A stretch of 64,000 nucleotides of DNA. It comes from Aquitalea aquatica. Lineage in GTDB: Bacteria; Pseudomonadota; Gammaproteobacteria; Burkholderiales; Chromobacteriaceae. Made by a program: the position numbers and the translations under genes. Where the stretch lies: NCBI RefSeq assembly GCF_013911085.1, contig NZ_JACERN010000017.1, positions 62,001 through 126,000 on the forward strand, read 5' to 3'. Of this stretch, positions 63,424 to 64,000 are shown piece after piece (the stretch's first letter is position 1; every line of letters starts with the position of its first letter). The notes below the pieces were generated by a model. That model saw only the letters and a list, made by a program, of their open reading frames with translations, was not told the origin of the DNA and did no database searches.

Positions 63424-63622
63424 TCGTGCCCAGGTATTGGAGCTGGAAGAGCGCGAAGCCCACATTGCCGAACACCAGGCACTGGTCCCGCATGGCCCGC
63501 CAGCCAGTCATTGCATCGACTGTGGGGGCGAAATTCCGAAAGAACGCCAGGCTGCGGCACCAGGCCTGCGTTGCACGCGTTGTCAGAGCGCCGTTGAGCG
63601 CCGAAATGGGGGGAGCCGGTGA
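63410..63622 (+). CDS. TraR/DksA C4-type zinc-finger protein
   Basis: 70 aa from ATG 63410. N-terminal helix (DRAQVLELEEREAHIAEHQA), then the C4 finger: SHCIDCGGEIPKER and GLRCTRCQSAVER. Short TraR-like phage proteins bind RNA polymerase in the secondary channel and mimic DksA plus ppGpp. Overlaps the next gene by 4 bases (GTGA). Confidence 0.9.
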   Translation: MDPFDRAQVLELEEREAHIAEHQALVPHGPPASHCIDCGGEIPKERQAAAPGLRCTRCQSAVERRNGGSR

Positions 63623-63987
63623 CGGTCACTGTTGAATTTTGGTACCTGGTCGGCCTGCTGTTGGGCTTTCTGGGCGTGGTGTTCACCTTCGGCAAACTGC
63701 TGCTGGCGCAGTTTGAGCAGCGTCTGGATCAGCGCTTCAGGGCGATTGATGAGGCGAACAAGGCCACCAGCACCCGCTGGGACACCCGTTTTGCCGAACT
63801 GATGGAACAGAACCGGCGCGAGGCCGATGGTTGGCAGCGCATCGAAAAAGACTTCCTGCGCTTCCAGGCTGAACTGCCGGTGCAGTACGTGCGCCGGGAG
63901 GACTACGTCCGCAACCAGACCGTGATCGAGGCCAAGCTGGATAGCCTCGCCCTCAAAATCGAAAACGTCCAACTGAAAGGACAGTAG
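63619..63987 (+). CDS. DUF2730-family phage membrane protein
   Basis: 122 aa from GTG 63619, overlapping the previous stop. One N-terminal helix (FWYLVGLLLGFLGVVFTFGK), then a coiled-coil body (RFAELMEQNRREADGWQRIE). Found in Mu-like phages just before the small terminase genes (Mu gp25 region). Function unknown. Confidence 0.85.
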   Translation: MTVTVEFWYLVGLLLGFLGVVFTFGKLLLAQFEQRLDQRFRAIDEANKATSTRWDTRFAELMEQNRREADGWQRIEKDFLRFQAELPVQYVRREDYVRNQTVIEAKLDSLALKIENVQLKGQ

Positions 63988-63989
63988 CA

Positions 63990-64000
63990 ATGAATATCGA
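63990..64000 (+). CDS. Start of the next prophage gene (cut by the window edge)
   Basis: ATG at 63990 with GAAAGGAC about 8 bases upstream; only the first three codons are inside the window. By order it is probably a Mu gp26-like or DUF3486 gene of the terminase region. Confidence 0.5.

Overview
The window looks like a chromosomal segment of a GC-rich beta-proteobacterium, most likely a member of the Chromobacteriaceae (Neisseriales; Chromobacterium/Aquitalea-like). This is inferred from codon usage, the many LysR regulators, the classical beta-proteobacterial porin and the Mu-like prophage; no rRNA or tRNA marker is present to settle it. Positions 1-48955 are host DNA rich in catabolic, transport and regulatory genes. 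Roughly 49175 to the right edge is the left part of a Mu-like transposable prophage that continues beyond the window.

Host region, left to right: a five-gene putrescine import and oxidation operon (ydcSTUV-patD, 91-5544). Next is a LysR regulator divergent from an iron-type alcohol dehydrogenase, then an NAD(P)-binding protein, a 14-TM MFS exporter, two aldo/keto reductases, a cupin, a second LysR, an unusual SDR-Old Yellow Enzyme fusion and a pirin (6.1-17.1 kb). This second block reads as a redox/electrophile detoxification block. A small graveyard follows: the start of an isochorismatase-family hydrolase abutting a decayed IS3-family transposase. Next, on the minus strand, is a tightly coupled seven-gene exopolysaccharide operon (26126 down to 17800): wecB, a family 2 glycosyltransferase, a bactofilin-like protein, a toroid-like protein, a polysaccharide deacetylase-like protein, a YaiO-type outer-membrane barrel and a membrane protein. 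The presence of wecB predicts a ManNAc-containing polymer. I consider this the most interesting host system.

From 26.9 to 33.1 kb lie an AsnC regulator and a four-gene operon (gbuA, an NTF2-like protein, an aldehyde dehydrogenase, an NCS1 permease) with a divergent LysR. It probably turns 4-guanidinobutyraldehyde or 4-guanidinobutyrate into GABA, the same end product as the ydc/patD operon. After an outer-membrane barrel comes a divergent locus around a LysR at 37936. On one side are a UbiD-family phenolic-acid decarboxylase, UbiX, YqgA and YhbP; on the other are RibB and a porin whose start overlaps the ribB stop. The layout suggests local flavin supply for the prenylated-FMN cofactor. Next are ybiU, an AraC regulator, sgrR with a small divergent ORF, panB, a LysE exporter, an AsnC regulator, a LysR gene interrupted by a single amber codon, and an NTF2-like protein.

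The prophage has the order typical of Mu relatives: a leftward S24-type repressor, an operator region, a rightward Ner, a small regulator, transposase A, ATPase B, a run of small early genes (several with helix-turn-helix or winged-helix folds, DUF3164, HU, DUF2786), GemA and Mor. Then come an AT-rich foreign insert encoding a membrane-anchored degenerate J-domain protein, a lysis block (amidase, small membrane proteins, Rz with an embedded Rz1 lipoprotein), a small helical protein, a C4 zinc-finger protein and DUF2730. Head and tail genes lie beyond the right edge. I found no CRISPR array, tRNA or rRNA.
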